Source: an uncultured SAR116 cluster alpha proteobacterium
GTDB taxonomy: Bacteria > Pseudomonadota > Alphaproteobacteria > Puniceispirillales > Puniceispirillaceae
DNA length: 32,211 bases
Assembly (NCBI GenBank): GCA_902520575.1
Contig: CABYOG010000007.1
Span: forward strand, 1-32,211
Direction of reading: 5' to 3'
Part shown: positions 7,784 to 15,921 of the stretch, piece after piece
How positions within the stretch are numbered: position 1 is the stretch's first letter
Layout of the letters: each line of letters begins with the position of its first letter
Notes under the pieces: model-generated
What the model was told of the DNA's origin: nothing
Seen by the model: only the letters and a program-made list of their open reading frames with translations
Databases searched by the model: none
Translations under genes and position numbers: made by a program

Positions 7784-8872
7784 ATGACCAGCTTGGCAGA
7801 GGATTGTGGGCCTGTTCTATCATGGCTGCAGACTCGAACAGGCGCTGATAGACTTGAGTGTTTGCGCATTGAAAAACTATCAGGTGGTGCGATTCAGGAA
7901 AACTGGCTGTTAGAGCTGCAGGTTACAGGGGGGTCACATGACGGACACCAGAGTTGGGTGCTGCGAACAGATGCGGCATCAGCTGTAGCGGTATCCAATA
8001 GCAGACCAGATGAATTCAGGCTACTGCGGGCAGCTTTTCTGCAGGGGGTCACTGTTCCTGAGCCCTTGTATTTTTGTTCTGATAATGCCGTTCTGGGCCA
8101 ACCATTTTTTATCATGACAGCCATGCCTGGTCAGGCACAGGCCCGCAAGCTTGTCCGCAGTCCGGGACTTGCAGAACAGGGCTCGGAGCTTGTAGCCCAG
8201 CTTGGCCATATTATGGCAAAGCTTCATTCAATTACACCGCAGACAAAGTTTAAGACAAAGGGATTAGGATCAGAAGATTTGTTGTTTTTTTTGCCACGCC
8301 ATGAAGGGTCTGCTGCCAGTTTTCAAATCGCTCAGATGCGGGCGGCCCTTGATAGTTTAGGAACAGCTCATCCTGTTTTGGAATACAGTTTGAACTGGCT
8401 TGAGGACCATCTCCCAATTTGGGCTGATGCTGCCTCGCCAGTTTTGTGTCACCGTGATTTCAGAACAGGTAATTTTCTGATTGAAGATGGGAAATGTACC
8501 GCTCTTCTTGACTGGGAATTTGCTGGCTGGAGCGATCGGCATGAAGATATTGGTTGGCTGTGTGCTCGATGTTGGCGGTTTGGAAATGAAAAGCTACCTG
8601 TTGGCGGCTTAGGCACGTTTTCAGCCTTCCAAAGAGCCTATGAAGCCGCAAGTGGGCAGTTATTGAATGTAACCGCAATCGGCTATTGGCAGGTTATGGC
8701 TGAAATAAGGTGGGCAGTTATTGCGCTGCAACAGGCAGCCCGCAACAATTCTGGACAGGAATTATCCTTGGAACTGGCCTTGTCAGGTTATCTCGTCCCA
8801 GAAATGGAGATGAATATGCTGAATCTGATTGATGAGATTGAACAAGGCATATGGGCGGATCTTGACAGCTGA
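7784..8872 (+). CDS. APH-family kinase, LvaA/ACAD10-11 kinase-domain-like
   Basis: A 362-residue phosphotransferase of the aminoglycoside phosphotransferase/choline kinase fold, predicted to phosphorylate a hydroxyl of an acyl-CoA or related small molecule. A glycine-rich loop LSGGAIQENW is at 32-41, the catalytic loop HRDFRTGN at 223-230 (D225 base, N230) and the metal-binding LLDWE at 241-245 (D243). Where aminoglycoside kinases have a conserved lysine the N-lobe reads VLRTD, with arginine, as is common in the acyl-CoA-linked branch. The frame stays open upstream inside the dehydrogenase gene, but the ATG at 7784, seven bases after that gene's stop, begins where the family does. The dehydrogenase and small-protein neighbours argue strongly against a role in antibiotic resistance. 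Confidence 0.87.
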   Translation: MTSLAEDCGPVLSWLQTRTGADRLECLRIEKLSGGAIQENWLLELQVTGGSHDGHQSWVLRTDAASAVAVSNSRPDEFRLLRAAFLQGVTVPEPLYFCSDNAVLGQPFFIMTAMPGQAQARKLVRSPGLAEQGSELVAQLGHIMAKLHSITPQTKFKTKGLGSEDLLFFLPRHEGSAASFQIAQMRAALDSLGTAHPVLEYSLNWLEDHLPIWADAASPVLCHRDFRTGNFLIEDGKCTALLDWEFAGWSDRHEDIGWLCARCWRFGNEKLPVGGLGTFSAFQRAYEAASGQLLNVTAIGYWQVMAEIRWAVIALQQAARNNSGQELSLELALSGYLVPEMEMNMLNLIDEIEQGIWADLDS

Positions 8873-8889
8873 GAAAGGGAGTTTGCGTT

Positions 8890-9249
8890 ATGGTAGAAAA
8901 TGAACTAGACAAAAAATCTTCGCAGATAAAAGGGCTTGTAGATGCGCTTTATGCTGATTTCACAGGTCAGATCGCATCTGCATTGCCAGAAAATCAGAAA
9001 TATAATGCTGCAATGATTAGACGCAGCCTCGAAATATTAGCAGCACATCTGCAGCTGGATAACCGAGAACAAGCAGATGATAAGTTCAAGCTGTCAGGTC
9101 AGACCTTTTCCAGTTCTCAGCTTGCGAAAGCACTTCGGGATAGACAGGATATCAGTGTTTCCCATGATAAGTTGCGTGAGGATTTAAAAAGTGATGTTAT
9201 GCATCGGCGCTGGCAGGCAAACCCCAAGACCTTGTCGAAGCCTGATTAG
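8890..9249 (+). CDS. LvaB-like small protein (DUF6285-type)
   Basis: A 119-residue, mostly helical, charged soluble protein with no signal peptide or membrane segment. Its size, composition and place directly after an APH-type kinase match LvaB of the Pseudomonas levulinate cluster and the DUF6285 proteins, which accompany such kinases; LvaB is needed together with LvaA for phosphorylation of 4-hydroxyvaleryl-CoA. The stretch AAMIRRSLEILAAHL (residues 39-53) is its most family-like part. The assignment rests on length, neighbourhood and remembered family features rather than a catalytic motif, since none is visible. AAGGGAG lies about eight bases before the ATG. It is 17 bases after the kinase stop, consistent with a stoichiometric partner. 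Confidence 0.68.
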   Translation: MVENELDKKSSQIKGLVDALYADFTGQIASALPENQKYNAAMIRRSLEILAAHLQLDNREQADDKFKLSGQTFSSSQLAKALRDRQDISVSHDKLREDLKSDVMHRRWQANPKTLSKPD

Positions 9250-9273
9250 GTGCAACAAGAATAGGTCAGGAAG

Positions 9274-9744
9274 ATGACTCTTGATTTTCAACAGACCATT
9301 CATGAAGTCAGATCTTTGTGTGCGGGTGAGACAGATGAAATTGCGCTGATGGCGACAATTTCATGTCATTTATATCAGCAGATAGAGGGCTTTGATTGGG
9401 TAGGGTTTTACCGACTTGTCGATAAAGATATCCTGAAAATTGGCCCGTATCAGGGTGGTCATGGCTGTCTTGTTATTCCCTTTGATAAGGGGGTTTGTGG
9501 GGCTGCCGCCAGATCAAAACAGATACAGATTGTTGATGACGTTGATCAGTTTGACGGGCACATAGCTTGTTCTAGCAGCACTCGATCTGAATTGGTGGTA
9601 CCGATTTTTGACAGTTCAGCTCGGTTGTTTGCTGTATTGGATATTGATTCTGATCAATATGCTTTTTTCAACAAGCAATATGCAGAAAAGTTGGACAGCC
9701 TGCTGCGCGATTTGTTTACTGCCAGGGTCGAAGATGCCATCTGA
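9274..9744 (+). CDS. msrC: Free methionine-(R)-sulfoxide reductase (GAF domain)
   Basis: A 156-residue single-GAF-domain cytosolic enzyme that reduces free L-methionine-R-sulfoxide to methionine with electrons from thioredoxin. The family signature is complete: DWVGFYR at 41-47, IGPYQGGHGC with C65, GVCG with C75, FDGHIAC with C99, and the closing FAVLDIDS. All three redox cysteines typical of fRMsr (YebR/MsrC) are kept, so it should be active. It starts 24 bases after the LvaB-like gene and is probably carried on the same transcript, although a methionine repair enzyme has no evident link to the upstream acyl-CoA chemistry. The last 11 bases overlap the start of a possible one-TM peptide. 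Confidence 0.93.
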   Translation: MTLDFQQTIHEVRSLCAGETDEIALMATISCHLYQQIEGFDWVGFYRLVDKDILKIGPYQGGHGCLVIPFDKGVCGAAARSKQIQIVDDVDQFDGHIACSSSTRSELVVPIFDSSARLFAVLDIDSDQYAFFNKQYAEKLDSLLRDLFTARVEDAI

Positions 9745-9901
9745 CCAGAATAATAAGAATGATTCAGTGTTAACGGAACATCTGCAGGATCAGTTTGTGG
9801 CCTGGTTTGTTGGTGTTATGGCCTTTTTCTATCTAATTGAATACCTCCATGAAAATCAGAAAAAGAAACAGAGTGATTATCACAATAATCTTAAAAACTA
9901 A
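9734..9901 (+). CDS. Possible small single-TM protein
   Basis: A 55-residue reading frame overlaps the end of the msrC gene by 11 bases, in another frame. It encodes a polar N-terminus, one hydrophobic segment (QFVAWFVGVMAFFYLIEYL, about residues 21-39) and a lysine-rich tail, the layout of a small inner-membrane protein with a positive cytoplasmic end. AGGG (9724-9727) lies six bases before the ATG. I do not recognise a family. The overlap and ribosome site support it, while the short length and lack of a homologue I can name weaken it. Confidence 0.42.
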   Translation: MPSDQNNKNDSVLTEHLQDQFVAWFVGVMAFFYLIEYLHENQKKKQSDYHNNLKN

Positions 9902-10112
9902 TTTAGCGTGAAAGACGAGTGTTTGAGCTTGAATACCACTGACCTATTTTCTTATGCTCTAGCGTCATTTGTGTTGTTTTTAACCCCATGCAAGTTTGGG
10001 TGGTCCTGACAGCGCAATAGCGTTTCAAAAACATTTATAGGCTTTGTTTATGCCTGCTTAAGGCGTGTCTTTGCTTGTGGGTTCACCATGAAAAACATAC
10101 TGCATCCTCACC

Positions 10113-11381
10113 TTACTGATTAGCTTGTGATGATAGGCTGGCTTTAAACCAGCGCAGTAGTATCCGGCGTTCTTCTGGTTCCATATAGCTGACATTTGCA
10201 GGTGGCATGGCATGGGACAGGGCAGACTGCATGATGATGGATTTTGCCTGTGTGATGATCTGCTGATCGGTTTCAAGCATGACCCCCTTTGGTGGCCAGA
10301 GGATGCGCTCATAATACGGCTCGCTCGCATGGCACATGCTGCAGCGGCCAAGAACAATATCCCTGACCTCTTCAAATTCATCTGCACTGGCAAGTGTAAT
10401 TTGTTCAGTTGTAAATTTTTGCTTGGTTGAAGCCGTCTTCTCTGCCTCACTGTTGTCCAAAAAGGCAGGCAGTAGCGATAGGATAATGATAGCGACAAAT
10501 AGGCCAGCGGTTATGGCCCATGTCCAGATCGGATTGCCTTGGCGAGCGTGACGGCTGTTAAAATAATGGCGGATTGATACGCCCATCAAAAACACCAATG
10601 CAGCGATAACCCAGCTATAATCAGTTGAATAGGCCAGCGGATAATGATTGGACAGCATAAAGAAAATAACAGGAAGTGTTAGATAATTATTATGTGTTGA
10701 CCTTTGTTTTGCGATCTGGCCATAGCGGGCATCAGGCGTATGACCGGCTTTCAGTTCAGCAACAACAATACGCTGATTAGGGATAATGATCATCAGTACG
10801 TTAAAAGACATGATTGTGGCGGTAACTGCGCCCAGGTGCAAAAAGGCAGCCCGTCCTGTAAATATCTGATCCAGAGAATAAGCCATAATGACCAGTAAAA
10901 TATATAGAGTAAGCATCAGGGCTGTTGGTTGCTGGCCGAAGCTGGATTTACATAAAACATCATATCCCACCCAGCCAACAGCTAGAACGCCAAGCGAGAT
11001 TAGAATGGCTGACCAAGCAGGCAGCTCTGATTTATCTAGGTCAACCAGATACAGGTCAGCGCCTAAATAATAAACCACAACCATTAGCGCAAAGCCGGAC
11101 AGCCAGGTCGCATAAGATTCCCATTTAAACCAGGTCAAATGCTCAGGCAGGGCAGCTGGAGCAACCAGATATTTCTGAATGTGGTAGAAGCCGCCTCCAT
11201 GAACCTGCCATTCTTCACCATGAACGCCATCAGGCAAATTCCTGCCCTTGCGCAGCCCCAGATCAAGAGCGATAAAATAAAAAGAGGATCCAATCCAGGC
11301 AATGGCGGTGACAACATGCAGCCATCGTAAGGCAAATTCAGCCCAGTCCAATCCAATAAGGTAAATCAGTTCAGCATCCAT
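10113..11381 (-). CDS. puuD: Urate oxidase, membrane-bound with C-terminal cytochrome c (PuuD)
   Basis: This 422-residue inner-membrane enzyme oxidises urate to 5-hydroxyisourate without releasing hydrogen peroxide, passing electrons to its own haem and on to the respiratory chain. The N-terminal part has about eight membrane segments (near 14-36, 91-112, 122-143, 155-172, 180-200, 233-250, 255-272 and 285-306). A linker leads to a cytochrome c domain with the haem motif CSMCH at 347-351 and a probable axial methionine, M392, in HAMPPANV. The ATG at 11381 lies 12 bases after the HIUase stop codon, so the product is handed straight to the next enzyme. PuuD replaces cofactor-free uricase and FAD-type HpxO in many Alphaproteobacteria. 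No residue appears to be missing. Confidence 0.95.
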   Translation of the reverse strand: MDAELIYLIGLDWAEFALRWLHVVTAIAWIGSSFYFIALDLGLRKGRNLPDGVHGEEWQVHGGGFYHIQKYLVAPAALPEHLTWFKWESYATWLSGFALMVVVYYLGADLYLVDLDKSELPAWSAILISLGVLAVGWVGYDVLCKSSFGQQPTALMLTLYILLVIMAYSLDQIFTGRAAFLHLGAVTATIMSFNVLMIIIPNQRIVVAELKAGHTPDARYGQIAKQRSTHNNYLTLPVIFFMLSNHYPLAYSTDYSWVIAALVFLMGVSIRHYFNSRHARQGNPIWTWAITAGLFVAIIILSLLPAFLDNSEAEKTASTKQKFTTEQITLASADEFEEVRDIVLGRCSMCHASEPYYERILWPPKGVMLETDQQIITQAKSIIMQSALSHAMPPANVSYMEPEERRILLRWFKASLSSQANQ

Positions 11382-11393
11382 CTGAAAACCCCG

Positions 11394-11753
11394 TCAGCTG
11401 CCGCGATAGGTCGAATAGCCGAAAGGCGAGAGCAGCAGGGGAACATGATAATGAGACGCCGCATCTGCTATCGCGAAATCTATTGGGATATCTGAAAGGA
11501 ATTTTGGTTCTGGAAGTTCAGAAAAATGCAAATCCAGATAAGGTCCGGCATGAAAGACCAGTCGGTATTGTCCTGTTTGAAAGTCGTCAGTTGCCAGGAT
11601 AGGGCTGTCTGTGCGGCCATCCTCATTAGTTACTGCTGTGCTGACAGCTTTGTAGTTGTGGTTGTCCAGTCTGAATAAAGTGATGTGAAGGCCGCCTGCG
11701 GGACTGCCCCGTGCCGTATCCAATACATGGGTAGTCAAAAAACCTGTCTGCAT
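11394..11753 (-). CDS. uraH: 5-hydroxyisourate hydrolase (transthyretin-like)
   Basis: A 119-residue transthyretin-fold enzyme that hydrolyses 5-hydroxyisourate to OHCU (2-oxo-4-hydroxy-4-carboxy-5-ureidoimidazoline). The N-terminal THVLDTARGSPAGG block carries the active-site histidine, and the protein ends with the family hallmark YRGS. I chose the ATG at 11753, because AAGGA lies seven bases upstream and the family starts at this point; an ATG 21 bases further upstream would add seven residues. It is the first gene of a two-gene minus-strand operon with puuD and is divergent from the puuE-uraD fusion, which carries the next two activities. Confidence 0.94.
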   Translation of the reverse strand: MQTGFLTTHVLDTARGSPAGGLHITLFRLDNHNYKAVSTAVTNEDGRTDSPILATDDFQTGQYRLVFHAGPYLDLHFSELPEPKFLSDIPIDFAIADAASHYHVPLLLSPFGYSTYRGS

Positions 11754-11829
11754 CGATATATCCTTAGGCTGCAAATTTCATTGCTCTCATTTAACTGTTT
11801 TTAACCATTGGTTTCTATCTTTTTCTTGA

Positions 11830-11859
11830 TTGACTGGCGCTGGTCTGTCTCGATATTAT
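11830..11859 (+). promoter_or_regulatory. Predicted sigma-70 promoter of the puuE operon
   Basis: TTGACT (11830-11835) and TATTAT (11854-11859) are separated by 18 bases, each hexamer matching consensus at five of six positions. It lies in the 147-bp divergent region between uraH and puuE. Transcription should begin near 11866, giving a leader of about 35 bases to the ATG at 11901 and supporting that start over the upstream TTG at 11877. Confidence 0.6.
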
Positions 11860-11900
11860 CAACAGTTTGATGAAAATTGACAGATAGGGACAAGACAGCA

Positions 11901-13337
11901 ATGGTTTATTATCCACGTGATATGACAGGTTTTGGCAGACATGTCCCTGCCCCGCCTTGGCCAGATGATGCAAAACTGGCTGTCCAGTTTGTTGTCAATT
12001 ATGAAGAAGGGGGTGAGCGCTGTCTTTTACATGGCGATTCTGAATCAGAAGCCTTTCTGTCAGAAATCGTCGGCGCTGCACCTTGGCCTGGCCAGCGGCA
12101 TTGGAACATGGAATCCATATATGAATATGGGGCACGCACAGGCTTTTGGCGGCTTTTTGATTTGTTCACAGCTCAAAATATACCTGTCACTGTTTTTGGT
12201 GTGGCAACCGCGCTTGCACGTGCCCCTGAACAGGTTGCAGCGATGAAGCAGGCCGGCTGGGAAATTGCCTCGCATGGGCTGAAATGGATCGATTACAAGG
12301 ACTATACGCCTACGGAAGAGCGAGCTGAAATTGTGCAAGCGATAAGGATGCATGAAGCTGTGGTCGGCACACCACCAAGTGGTTGGTATACAGGTCGCTG
12401 CTCAGAAAACACAGTTGATTTAGTTGCTGAACAGGGCATCTGTACCTATCAGGCAGATAGCTACGCGGATGATTTGCCCTATTATCAGGACACTCCGTCA
12501 GGCCCACAACTTATGGTTCCTTATACGCTGGATGCAAACGATATGCGGTTCGCTACACCCCAGGGTTTTAATTCTGGACAGCAGTTTTTTGACTATTTGA
12601 AAGATACATTCGATGTCTTGTATGCGGAAGGCACAGCTGGCAAGGCTCGGATTATGAATATTGGTCTGCATTGCCGGCTTGCTGGCAGGCCAGGCAGGTT
12701 GCAGGCAGTAAAATCTTTTATAGATTATGCCGCCCAGAAAACAGGCGTGTGGTTTGCAAGTCGCCTGTCTATTGCTGAATGCTGGCAAGCGGCTTATCCG
12801 TATCAGCCGAACTACCGTCCGTCACGACTGACAAAAGCTGAATTTGTCCTTGCTTTTGGGTCTGTGTTTGAACACTCCCCTTGGGTGGCTGAACAGGCTT
12901 ATGACACGGAAATAAGCCCGGCTATAGACACAGCCACTGGTTTGCACTCAGCCTTATGCAGGCAGTTTCGCTTAGCCTCTCCCGAACAACGTCTTGCGGT
13001 GTTGAATGCGCATCCTGACCTTGCAGGTAAGCTTGCAAAAGCAAAACAGCTGACTGATGTCTCATCAGCTGAGCAGGCATCAGCTGGTCTAGACGTATTA
13101 ACTCAAGCGCAGCAAGGCGCGTTCAAAAGTCTGAATGACACATATAAGAAAAGATTTTCCTTTCCTTTTATCATTGCTGTTAGGGGCCTGTCAGCGCCTG
13201 ATATTCAAACCATCTTTGAACAACGCCTAAACAATACACAAAAAGAGGAATTTGCAGAGGCTTGCCAACAGGTTGAAAAAATAGCACGATTGCGTGTGGA
13301 TGATTTGTTTGCCCAGATGGCAGCGCAGGGCAACTAA
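11901..13337 (+). CDS. puuE: Bifunctional allantoinase (PuuE) / OHCU decarboxylase (UraD) fusion
   Basis: A 478-residue two-domain enzyme. Residues 1 to ~302 form a polysaccharide-deacetylase-like allantoinase of the PuuE type, beginning MVYYPRDMTGFGRHVP, with a metal/active-site region that includes EIASHGLKWIDY; it hydrolyses S-allantoin to allantoate. Residues ~312 to 478 form the OHCU decarboxylase, with FEHSPWVAE (H325), NAHPDLAGK (H371) and a late FPFIIAVRG motif; this domain makes S-allantoin from OHCU. The two activities are consecutive, so the fusion couples formation and opening of allantoin. The ATG at 11901 fits the family start and the upstream promoter, while a TTG at 11877 is the alternative. 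It heads a + strand operon with the ureidoglycine and ureidoglycolate genes. Confidence 0.94.
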   Translation: MVYYPRDMTGFGRHVPAPPWPDDAKLAVQFVVNYEEGGERCLLHGDSESEAFLSEIVGAAPWPGQRHWNMESIYEYGARTGFWRLFDLFTAQNIPVTVFGVATALARAPEQVAAMKQAGWEIASHGLKWIDYKDYTPTEERAEIVQAIRMHEAVVGTPPSGWYTGRCSENTVDLVAEQGICTYQADSYADDLPYYQDTPSGPQLMVPYTLDANDMRFATPQGFNSGQQFFDYLKDTFDVLYAEGTAGKARIMNIGLHCRLAGRPGRLQAVKSFIDYAAQKTGVWFASRLSIAECWQAAYPYQPNYRPSRLTKAEFVLAFGSVFEHSPWVAEQAYDTEISPAIDTATGLHSALCRQFRLASPEQRLAVLNAHPDLAGKLAKAKQLTDVSSAEQASAGLDVLTQAQQGAFKSLNDTYKKRFSFPFIIAVRGLSAPDIQTIFEQRLNNTQKEEFAEACQQVEKIARLRVDDLFAQMAAQGN

Positions 13338-13368
13338 ATAAAATAGGTAGACAAGACACAATAAAGAT

Positions 13369-14193
13369 ATGACCTCACCGCCTTATTATACTCCAGATGG
13401 CGGCCTACCGCCGCAGTCACAATTACTAACTGACCGGGCCATTTTTACAGACGCTTACGCCTTCATTCCGAAAGGCACATTATCAGATATTACGACAAGC
13501 TACCTGCCGTTTTGGGATAAAACTCGGTTGTGGGTATTGGCCCGGCCTTTAACTGGTTTTGCGGAAACCTTCTCGCATTACATTATGGTGGTTGATGCGG
13601 GTGGTGGTTCCGTACGTCCTGAAGATGACAGTGAGGCACAGTCGGTCATATTCATTGTGTCAGGAGAGCTTCAAGTAATTATTGATGGTCATATATACGA
13701 CCTGAAAACAGGTGGATATGCCTATGTTCCTTCTGGGTCAGACTGGTCTGTCCAGAACCGTTCTGCACATCCCTGCCGATTTCACTGGATCCGGAAGCGT
13801 TATCAGAGCATAGAGGGCATTGCTCGACCAGAGGCGTTTGTGAGTTCAGACCAGGATATAAAGGCTGTTGACATGCCGGACACAAATGGCGTCTGGGCAA
13901 CAAGCCGTTTTGTTCAATCAGATGATATTCGCCATGATATGCATGTGAATATTGTTACTTTCCAGCCAGGTGGCGTGATCCCCTTTGCTGAAACACATGT
14001 CATGGAACATGGTTTATATGTTTTGCAGGGAAAGGCCGTTTACCATCTAAACCAGAACTGGATAGAGGTCGAGGCAGGTGACTATATGTGGTTGCGGGCC
14101 TTTTGTCCGCAAGCCTGCTATGCTGGCGGTCCAGAGCCATTTCGCTATCTGCTTTACAAAGACGTAAATCGCCATGCCAAGCTGGAGCTTTAG
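13369..14193 (+). CDS. (S)-ureidoglycine aminohydrolase (bicupin)
   Basis: This 274-residue protein is a two-cupin Mn-dependent enzyme that converts (S)-ureidoglycine to (S)-ureidoglycolate and ammonia. The C-terminal cupin carries the likely metal ligands E208, H210, H214 (in ETHVMEHG) and Q248 (in FCPQAC), and the closing FRYLLYKDVNRH is a family hallmark. The N-terminal cupin spans roughly residues 70-140. Its presence implies that allantoate is degraded by an amidohydrolase (AllC type), because that enzyme produces ureidoglycine, yet no such gene is in this window. The ribosome site is weak. The allA gene follows after only three bases. Confidence 0.94.
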   Translation: MTSPPYYTPDGGLPPQSQLLTDRAIFTDAYAFIPKGTLSDITTSYLPFWDKTRLWVLARPLTGFAETFSHYIMVVDAGGGSVRPEDDSEAQSVIFIVSGELQVIIDGHIYDLKTGGYAYVPSGSDWSVQNRSAHPCRFHWIRKRYQSIEGIARPEAFVSSDQDIKAVDMPDTNGVWATSRFVQSDDIRHDMHVNIVTFQPGGVIPFAETHVMEHGLYVLQGKAVYHLNQNWIEVEAGDYMWLRAFCPQACYAGGPEPFRYLLYKDVNRHAKLEL

Positions 14194-14196
14194 CCT

Positions 14197-14682
14197 GTGC
14201 CTGTTCAAATTAAGGCAGAAGTGCTTACAGCAACTCGCTTTGCCCCTTTTGGCGATGTTCTCGATTTTTCGGGTAAACCCGACAAAATAATAAATCAGGG
14301 TATGTGTGGTCGTTTTCATGATCGCGCTAAGGTCACTCATATTGATGGGCAAAGTGGCATTAGCCTGTTTGATTCTGTTCCGCGCCGATTGCCTTACAGA
14401 TTAGAAATGATGGAACGTCACCCTCTCGGTTCACAAGCCTTTCTGCCGATGACCGAAGCACCTTTTTTAGTGACTGTAGCTGAGGATCAAAATGGCCAAC
14501 CTGGCCACCCTATAGCGTTCGTGACCGAACCTTACATGGGTGTAAATTATCATGCCAATATTTGGCATGGTGTGCTCACACCTCTATCTACGCCTGGACG
14601 ATTTTCTGTGATTGATAGAATCGGGTCAGGGACGAATCTTGAAGAATACTGGTTTGAGGAAACCTATATTATCACAGATTAG
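14197..14682 (+). CDS. allA: Ureidoglycolate lyase
   Basis: A 161-residue cytosolic enzyme that splits (S)-ureidoglycolate into glyoxylate and urea, the last step of the island. The conserved GVNYHANIWHGVLTPL near residue 114 and the early RFAPFGDVL (15-23) identify the AllA family, and length matches. It starts with GTG three bases after the previous stop; GGAG inside the end of the preceding gene gives a spacing of about eight. Translation is probably coupled to the upstream aminohydrolase. No urease gene is nearby to use the urea. Confidence 0.94.
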   Translation: MPVQIKAEVLTATRFAPFGDVLDFSGKPDKIINQGMCGRFHDRAKVTHIDGQSGISLFDSVPRRLPYRLEMMERHPLGSQAFLPMTEAPFLVTVAEDQNGQPGHPIAFVTEPYMGVNYHANIWHGVLTPLSTPGRFSVIDRIGSGTNLEEYWFEETYIITD

Positions 14683-14901
14683 CTCTCAATTTATTACGGG
14701 CGTCAGTGACTTTAAGAAAATGCTCGAATTTATCTTGAATCATTTACATTTTAGAATTTTTAGGAGACACTCATCGAATTGGGTTGCCGATGCAAAAAAT
14801 TCAGCATAGAGCAGTTATTTCAACGCTATACAATTATGCTTCAGTGTATCCCAATACTATGGTGCCGTTTTGACGGACGCTGTAAATACAGGAGAAACAT
14901 T
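14683..14901. other. Intergenic region between allA and the ABC transporter genes
   Basis: This 219-bp AT-rich gap separates the ring-opening genes from the importer. No clear terminator or consensus promoter was seen by eye, and the reading frame open from 14779 lacks a ribosome site and is not used. AGGAG (14890-14894) precedes the binding-protein start at 14902. Confidence 0.45.
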
Positions 14902-15915
14902 ATGATAAACAAAATAACTAATTATCTGGTGATTGGATTAGCTTCAATGTTAATGGCTGCCTCAAGTCACGCTGATACAAAAGTGCAATTTGCTCTTGAC
15001 TGGAAATTTGAGGGTCCCTCAGCACCTTACTTTCTTGCCATTGATAAAGGCCATTTCAAGTCAGCAGGCATGGATGTGGAAATTACACCAGGCAAGGGCT
15101 CTCTAGATGCCATCCCTAAGGTTGCTACTGGTTCGTTTCCTTTTGGCTTCGCAGATATTAATTCGCTTATCAAATTTCTTGATCAGAACCCAGGCGCGCC
15201 TGTAACAGCGGTTATGATGGTCTATGACAAGCCTCCTTTTGCTGTGATTGGAAGAAAGTCCAGAGGAGTAAGTGGGCCCGCCGACCTAGAGGGCTCGGTT
15301 CTCGGCGCTCCTCCACCTGATGGGGCTTGGGCTCAATTTCCCTCTTTTGCTAAGGCAAATGGCATTGACATTAGCAAGGTGAAGGTTGAGCCAGTTGGTT
15401 TCCCAACCAGAGAGCCCATGCTGGCTGAAGGTAAGGTTGACTCAGTCACAGGATTTTCCTTTTCTTCTTATCTAAACCTTGTTCGTCTTGGCGTACCTGA
15501 AGAGGATATTTCAACAATTTTGATGGCAGATCATGGTCTTAAACTCTACGGTAATGCAATAATAGTGAATACTGACTATGCAAAGAATAACCCAGATATG
15601 GTGAAAAAGTTTCTTGTCGCTGTTGGGGCAGGCTGGCGAGATGCCATAAGAGACCCAAAGTCAGCAGCAGCAGCACTCGTGAAACGTAACCCGGCAGCTG
15701 ACGCGGCATTGGAGCAAAGACGTCTTCAATTGGCGATTGATGCAAATGTCTTAACAGACTATGTGAAGGCAAATGGTATGGGTGGGGTTGATTCCACGCG
15801 CTTTGCTGCAGCAATTCAGCAGCTCAGCGAAACTTATGAATATAAAGCAGCTCCAAATGCAGCTTTATATTTCACAGACGAGTATCTGCCAGCCAGCGGC
15901 ATATCTGTAAACTGA
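14902..15915 (+). CDS. ABC transporter substrate-binding protein (NMT1/SsuA/THI5-like)
   Basis: A 337-residue periplasmic binding protein of the NMT1/THI5-like fold, the class that delivers pyrimidine precursors, sulfonates, taurine and N-heterocycles to an ABC importer. A signal peptide occupies residues 1-24 (hydrophobic core VIGLASMLMAA, likely cleavage after SHA), then mature DTKVQFALDWKFEGP begins, a start typical of this family. AGGAG lies seven bases before the ATG at 14902, and an upstream in-frame extension to 14779 has no ribosome site. The position between the allantoin genes and xdh suggests a purine, allantoin or related ureide as ligand; that is inference from context. A strong hairpin separates it from the ATPase gene. 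Confidence 0.92.
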   Translation: MINKITNYLVIGLASMLMAASSHADTKVQFALDWKFEGPSAPYFLAIDKGHFKSAGMDVEITPGKGSLDAIPKVATGSFPFGFADINSLIKFLDQNPGAPVTAVMMVYDKPPFAVIGRKSRGVSGPADLEGSVLGAPPPDGAWAQFPSFAKANGIDISKVKVEPVGFPTREPMLAEGKVDSVTGFSFSSYLNLVRLGVPEEDISTILMADHGLKLYGNAIIVNTDYAKNNPDMVKKFLVAVGAGWRDAIRDPKSAAAALVKRNPAADAALEQRRLQLAIDANVLTDYVKANGMGGVDSTRFAAAIQQLSETYEYKAAPNAALYFTDEYLPASGISVN

Positions 15916-15921
15916 AAACGA

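Noticed and set aside
7784..8872. Aminoglycoside resistance gene
   Set aside because: The fold is shared, but neighbours and the acyl-CoA-linked sequence style point to catabolism.
10025..10080. Terminator between the small-protein gene and puuD
   Set aside because: Only 4-bp stems (GCCT/AGGC) were found, too weak to call.
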